Shown here: piece after piece, positions 6,532 to 9,799 of the stretch
Layout of the letters: each line of letters opens with the position of its first letter
Position numbering within the stretch: position 1 is the stretch's first letter
From: an uncultured Lachnospiraceae bacterium
GTDB lineage: Bacteria; Bacillota; Clostridia; Lachnospirales; Lachnospiraceae
Reading direction: 5' to 3'
Assembly (NCBI GenBank): GCA_910586025.1
Contig: CAJUIO010000120.1
Location: 1 to 9,799, forward strand
Length of the DNA stretch: 9,799 bases
Position numbers and translations under genes: made by a program
The notes under the pieces: model-generated
Databases searched by the model: none
Told to the model about the DNA's origin: nothing
What the model saw: only the letters and a program-made list of their open reading frames with translations

Positions 6532-8322
6532 TCATCCCATGTTTTCCTGATAATAATAGCTTTGAAGAGCGAACATTCTGGCATATTCGCCGTTTATGGC
6601 CATAAGCTCTTCATGTGTGCCCGCCTCTCTGATTTCTCCGTTCTGCAAGAGAAGAATGTTATCGCAGAAATGCGTGCTTGCCAGCCTGTGGGAAATAAAA
6701 ACCGATATCTTTCCATTCACAAGCCTGTTATATTCCATGTAAATGCGATTTTCCGCAATGGGATCCAGCGCCGCAGTCGGCTCGTCCAGAATCAGGGCGG
6801 ACGCTCCCTTATATATAGCCCTCGCAAGCATCACCCTCTGCATCTGCCCGCCGGACAATGTGATTCCGGAACTGTTCAGTTCCGGGACCAGCAGCGTATC
6901 ATATCCCTGAGGCAGAGATTCCACCTTTTGCTTCAGTCCCGCTTTTTCAATACAGTCTTTCACACGATCTGCGTCAATCGATTCCCTGTTCTGTGCAACA
7001 TTCTCCATAATGGAAACCGGGAGCACTGCGCTATCCTGAAATACAGTGGAAAACAGTCTGTAATATTCCCTTCTCCCATATTCCGACACATCCCTCCCGT
7101 TCACAAGAATGCGTCCTGCCGTGGGTGCAAACAGGCCGCACAGCAGCTTGACACAGGTCGTCTTCCCGGCCCCGTTCATTCCCACCAGAGCGAGTTTTTC
7201 CCCTTTTTTCACGGTAAAGGAAATATCTCTCAGCACGTACCGGTCACTTCCCGGATACCTGTAAAAAACATGGTCAAACACAATTTCGTCCAATTCCAAT
7301 TTCCAATCCGCCGAGGGAATCGTTTCTTCTCCCGACCTTTTCTCTTTCAGGCACTCCCGAATCACGCTGATCTCCGCACTCATCTGGCCCGTGTTGGCAA
7401 GCTGCACCGCAATCTTCGTCACCCATTCGGAAAAACCGGCAACGGCTCCTGTCATCAGGACGAAATCAGCCGCACCGATTCTCCGCTGATATAATATCCA
7501 AATCAGATAACCGTATGACACACCGTCTCTGACCACCCGCATCACCGCATCAATCCATCCGGACTTAAAATTTTTACGGGCAATTTTCCCATGAAAGTTT
7601 CTTCTGGACTGCGTCAGGTAATCCTGGAATTTTTCTTCGAACCAACTCCCCATCCGGTAAAGCCGTATATCTTTTCCCGCCTTTGGCTGCGAACTCACTT
7701 CATGCAGCTTTGTGATATACCTGGTCGCAATATTCCATCCCATTTTTCTTCTTTCCTTTGCGCCAAGATCCGCAAACAAAAAGCTCACCAGGGTTGTTCC
7801 TATAATAATCATCAAAATCCCGATATGTAACTCTGACAGAACGACCGCATACAACAGGAAACCGAAAAGACCGGAAAACAATTCCACCATATTTTCCGCC
7901 GATCTGGGAATAAAACTGTTGTTACGCCAGATATAATCCATCGCTTCCTCGAAAATGCCGGACTTACTCTTCTGTTCCAGCTCCTCATAATCTGCCGTGA
8001 TCTCATTTTCCATGATCCGCTCTTCCAATCCGCTTTGAACCATGCTCATCATGATCTGCAGGGATCCGGCTGTATACTGATCCAGAACCCCTCCCGTTAT
8101 CAGTAATCCCCCGATTATGACAATTCCGGCTATCAGCTCCTGCGGATCTCCGGATTCTGTCAAAACACGGACTACCATTTGTGATAACAGGATCCCCAAA
8201 AAAGGAAACAATACTTTGACCGGAATCTGAATCAGCATAAGATAAAAGGTTTTGACCGAGCATGATCTCATGAGCCGCAGTAAATATATTCCGTTGTCAA
8301 TAATGTGTTTTAGTTTTTTCAT
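6532..8322 (-). CDS. ABC half-exporter, first of four
   Basis: A 596-residue ABC exporter half, the first of the transporter block. Membrane segments are near residues 26-50, 63-80, 148-163, 167-184, 266-278 and 284-297; KDIRLY (217-222) is the coupling-region motif. The ATPase carries Walker A GMNGAGKT (381-388), signature LSGGQ (489-493), ILDEP with D513/E514, and H545 in FISHR, all consensus, so it should hydrolyse ATP. It starts at ATG 8322, 16 bases after the stop of the small upstream gene; the ribosome site there is weak, which suggests coupling to upstream translation. The tail YARMFALQSYYYQ matches the tails of the other three. Its base composition is GC-richer than the gene just upstream. 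Family-level assignment is firm; the transported molecule cannot be read from sequence. Confidence 0.94.
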   Translation of the reverse strand: MKKLKHIIDNGIYLLRLMRSCSVKTFYLMLIQIPVKVLFPFLGILLSQMVVRVLTESGDPQELIAGIVIIGGLLITGGVLDQYTAGSLQIMMSMVQSGLEERIMENEITADYEELEQKSKSGIFEEAMDYIWRNNSFIPRSAENMVELFSGLFGFLLYAVVLSELHIGILMIIIGTTLVSFLFADLGAKERRKMGWNIATRYITKLHEVSSQPKAGKDIRLYRMGSWFEEKFQDYLTQSRRNFHGKIARKNFKSGWIDAVMRVVRDGVSYGYLIWILYQRRIGAADFVLMTGAVAGFSEWVTKIAVQLANTGQMSAEISVIRECLKEKRSGEETIPSADWKLELDEIVFDHVFYRYPGSDRYVLRDISFTVKKGEKLALVGMNGAGKTTCVKLLCGLFAPTAGRILVNGRDVSEYGRREYYRLFSTVFQDSAVLPVSIMENVAQNRESIDADRVKDCIEKAGLKQKVESLPQGYDTLLVPELNSSGITLSGGQMQRVMLARAIYKGASALILDEPTAALDPIAENRIYMEYNRLVNGKISVFISHRLASTHFCDNILLLQNGEIREAGTHEELMAINGEYARMFALQSYYYQENMG

Positions 8323-8338
8323 AATTTTTTACCAGGAT

Positions 8339-8715
8339 TTAATTTTGATCTATCCAATAACCTTCCATTTCATCGAAAGTCTCTTCCATTGCATATTTAC
8401 TTCCAAATGCTGTCATTCTCTGGATGCTTAATCCATTCTCAAATCTATTGTATAATTGAATATTATATCCTAATATCAATTTAGGTAATTTTATATCCAA
8501 TTTGTCTAATATATCATAAGTAACTCGTATTAATTTCTTTTCATTACAATACAACAATTCGCATTTATTTAAAAATTCAAGTCCGACATCTCCTATATCG
8601 TCCCTAATAAAGTATGAGGATAATAGTGCTGTCCCCTATATCCACTAATCGTATACGCTATTTTTTCGCCATTCATAATATGCATTCTTTCATAGCCAAT
8701 TATATTTTCTTCCAT
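8339..8715 (-). pseudogene. Frame-broken small gene of unknown family (about 125 residues if repaired)
   Basis: Two open segments belong together. ATG 8715, 9 bases after AGGAG (8729-8725), opens MEENIIGYERMHIMNGEK and runs 40 codons to TAG 8595-8593. A second frame, open from 8635 to the TAA at 8341-8339, encodes GTALLSSYFIRDDIG and continues to MEGYWIDQN, but has no credible start of its own. The frames meet at the G4 run 8633-8636; one extra G would join ISGYRG to TALLSSYF as a single protein of about 125 residues. It lies 20 bases after the pyruvate-kinase-like gene and 16 bases before the first ABC gene, so it is part of the operon. I recognise no family. It is charged, without a signal peptide or membrane helix, and strongly AT-rich like its upstream neighbour. 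A standard -1 slippery heptamer is not present, so a true indel or a sequence error is likelier than programmed shifting. Confidence 0.65.
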
Positions 8716-8735
8716 TCTAATTCGCTCCTATGTAA

Positions 8736-9668
8736 TTATCCAAAATCATCCCCAACGATATCCATAAACCGCACAAATAATTTCGGACATAACGAAATAC
8801 CTGCTGAGACAACAATATCTTTTACTTTCTTCTCCTTCAAATAATAAATATCCGTTAATTCTCCCCTTGCCGGAACTGTACTCTCATAAAGTGATGTTAA
8901 AATGTCCGTTGCAACAATAACATTCACATCATTAAGCAGTCCTCTGTCCAAAACATAATTTTGATTAGACCCAAATGCTTTTATATCACTAAAAAGCCCT
9001 AAATCTCCTCTTCCCAACATAACAGTTTTAAAGGATTTCATAATAACTTCACAATTATCTATCCCTACTTGTGTTTCTATCTTAGGTACAATTTCTGCTT
9101 CCGGTATTACTTTTCTAAACTTTTCAGCCATTTCCAGTAATACATTATTATCTTCCGCAAATGATAGCACAAGTTTTTGAGGACTAATTGTCTGCATACA
9201 TTCCAGGTATTTTTGCATCATATCTGTATCATATTTTTTATATGGCATCTTACCGGTTAAAATAAATGCCCTTCCTTCTCGAATTTTACCTGTATTCTCA
9301 GCTTCTGCCACTATTTTATCCTTTTCTACTCGTAATGTAGTAAACGTCAGCTCGCCATCGCCTATCAATATTCTCAATGTATCCTTTGTTTCTGCAAAAA
9401 AATTTGTATCCACCGATATCATTTTATCCCCGCACTGATGGCTAAAGGGGACAAATGTTATTTTTTCACCCTGATTTATCAACATTTCACCGGACGGAAT
9501 CAGTGTACGATATTTTCTCCCCGGTATGGGAAGGTCTGCCATAATGTCGATACGTCGCCCCACCTGCTGTTTAATATACAAAATATCCTCTATATATCTT
9601 GTCAAAGGATACCTTGTAAAGTTAACCCGCAGCAATCTGATATCCCTCTTTAAAAATTCTTCCAACAT
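8736..9668 (-). CDS. Pyruvate-kinase-like protein lacking the C domain
   Basis: 310 residues as read from ATG 9668; about 326 if the frame is repaired to start at ATG 9715. Pyruvate kinase converts phosphoenolpyruvate and ADP to pyruvate and ATP. Matches to its A domain, numbered from 9668: RVNFT (14-18, for the family RLNFS), D45 and GRKYRT (50-55, for GPEIRT), PKIETQVGIDN with K196 and E198, GRGDLG (219-224) with D222, VATD with T254, and R268. Residues about 58-140, including ILIGDGELTF, resemble the B domain. The protein ends just after the A domain, so the regulatory C domain of normal 470-590 residue enzymes is absent; the family SGET motif near the end is altered to SAGIS. ATG 9668 has no ribosome site. 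It is the first visible gene of the operon with the ABC exporters. It may be an enzyme on a non-standard substrate or a PEP-sensing protein; function unproven. Confidence 0.85.
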   Translation of the reverse strand: MLEEFLKRDIRLLRVNFTRYPLTRYIEDILYIKQQVGRRIDIMADLPIPGRKYRTLIPSGEMLINQGEKITFVPFSHQCGDKMISVDTNFFAETKDTLRILIGDGELTFTTLRVEKDKIVAEAENTGKIREGRAFILTGKMPYKKYDTDMMQKYLECMQTISPQKLVLSFAEDNNVLLEMAEKFRKVIPEAEIVPKIETQVGIDNCEVIMKSFKTVMLGRGDLGLFSDIKAFGSNQNYVLDRGLLNDVNVIVATDILTSLYESTVPARGELTDIYYLKEKKVKDIVVSAGISLCPKLFVRFMDIVGDDFG

Positions 9669-9724
9669 TTTATCATAATCTTTTTTTCAGAAATTCTTAA
9701 AGTTGGTATTATCATTTTTTTCAT

Positions 9725-9730
9725 TCCTTT
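9725..9730 (-). promoter_or_regulatory. Ribosome binding site for the probable true start at ATG 9715
   Basis: AAAGGA lies 9 bases before ATG 9715, which opens MIIPTLRISEKK. This aligns with the pyruvate kinase N-terminal segment 'KIVCTIGPASES', just where the strand before the R-x-N-F-[ST] motif is expected. The frame fails at the A7 run 9681-9687: as written it stops after 21 residues, and a one-base shift enters the long reading frame as KKDYDKMLEEF. Confidence 0.5.
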
Positions 9731-9747
9731 CATGTTTAATGATGTTA

Positions 9748-9764
9748 GGCGTTTGCGAAACGCC
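9748..9764. repeat. Perfect inverted repeat upstream of the operon
   Basis: GGCGTTT and AAACGCC form a perfect 7-base stem around GCG, about 33 bases before ATG 9715. Neither strand shows a T-tract right after it, so a simple terminator is unlikely. It may be an operator, an RNA hairpin in the leader, or the end of an element outside the window. No convincing promoter is visible between it and the window edge. Confidence 0.45.
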
Positions 9765-9799
9765 AAAATCCGCATAAATACGGGATTCTCTTTGTTACA

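Noticed and set aside
6562..7494. Plus-strand open frame of 310 codons opposite the first ABC gene
   Set aside because: Antisense to a well-supported ABC exporter gene; composition rich in H, R, P and S typical of shadow frames, and no recognisable domain.
911..8322. Bacteriocin exporter with leader-peptidase (C39) function
   Set aside because: All four proteins begin directly with the membrane domain; there is no N-terminal domain of about 150 residues with the Cys/His protease motifs.
8633..8636. Programmed -1 frameshifting at the G4 run
   Set aside because: The zero-frame codons TAT AGG GGA do not form an X XXY YYZ heptamer, so re-pairing after a slip would be poor; an indel or sequence error fits better.
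1..9799. CRISPR array, tRNA, rRNA or insertion sequence
   Set aside because: No spaced direct repeats, no tRNA-like or rRNA-like sequence, and no transposase or terminal inverted repeat pair was seen.

Overview
The window looks like chromosomal DNA from a Bacillota (Clostridia) bacterium. AGGAGG-type ribosome sites, a TTGAAT-17-TATAAT promoter, and the style of the ABC half-transporters and the toxin-antitoxin pair suggest a gut Lachnospiraceae-like organism. That placement is an inference; no rRNA or other taxonomic marker is present.

Layout. Bases 1-738 (+ strand) hold a promoter and a two-gene toxin-antitoxin operon: a small antitoxin-like protein overlapping a RelE/ParE-type toxin. Bases 739-910 hold no intact gene, but the minus strand carries a decayed fragment of a YoeB-type toxin. 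From 911 to the right edge everything reads leftward on the minus strand as one probable operon, in transcription order: a short pyruvate-kinase-like protein (9715/9668 to 8736); a small gene of unknown family, frame-broken (8715 to 8339); and four consecutive ABC half-exporters (8322-6532, 6518-4671, 4571-2712, 2710-911). The two operons converge around 739-910, where I see no clear rho-independent terminator.

How the genes may work together. All four ABC proteins have an N-terminal membrane domain and a C-terminal ATPase with Walker A, signature, Walker B glutamate and H-loop histidine intact. The spacing pairs them as two couples (8322+6518 genes and 4571+2710 genes) separated by about 100 bases, so two heterodimeric exporters are the natural reading. 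None has a peptidase C39 domain. The pyruvate-kinase-like protein keeps the catalytic A-domain residues and a recognisable B domain, but ends where the allosteric C domain would begin. Such a protein in front of four exporters is not an arrangement I can assign to a known system; the exported substrate is unknown.

Main oddity. In three places the reading frame or start is off by one base at or beside a short homopolymer, always as if one base were missing: A7 near the start of the pyruvate-kinase-like gene (9681-9687), G4 inside the small gene (8633-8636), and A7 at the apparent start of the third ABC gene (4529-4535). Adding one base at each gives a better gene model. Sequencing error, real mutation or phase variation, and (for the two A7 sites only) programmed -1 frameshifting are all open. 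The pyruvate-kinase-like and small genes are also clearly more AT-rich than the ABC genes.
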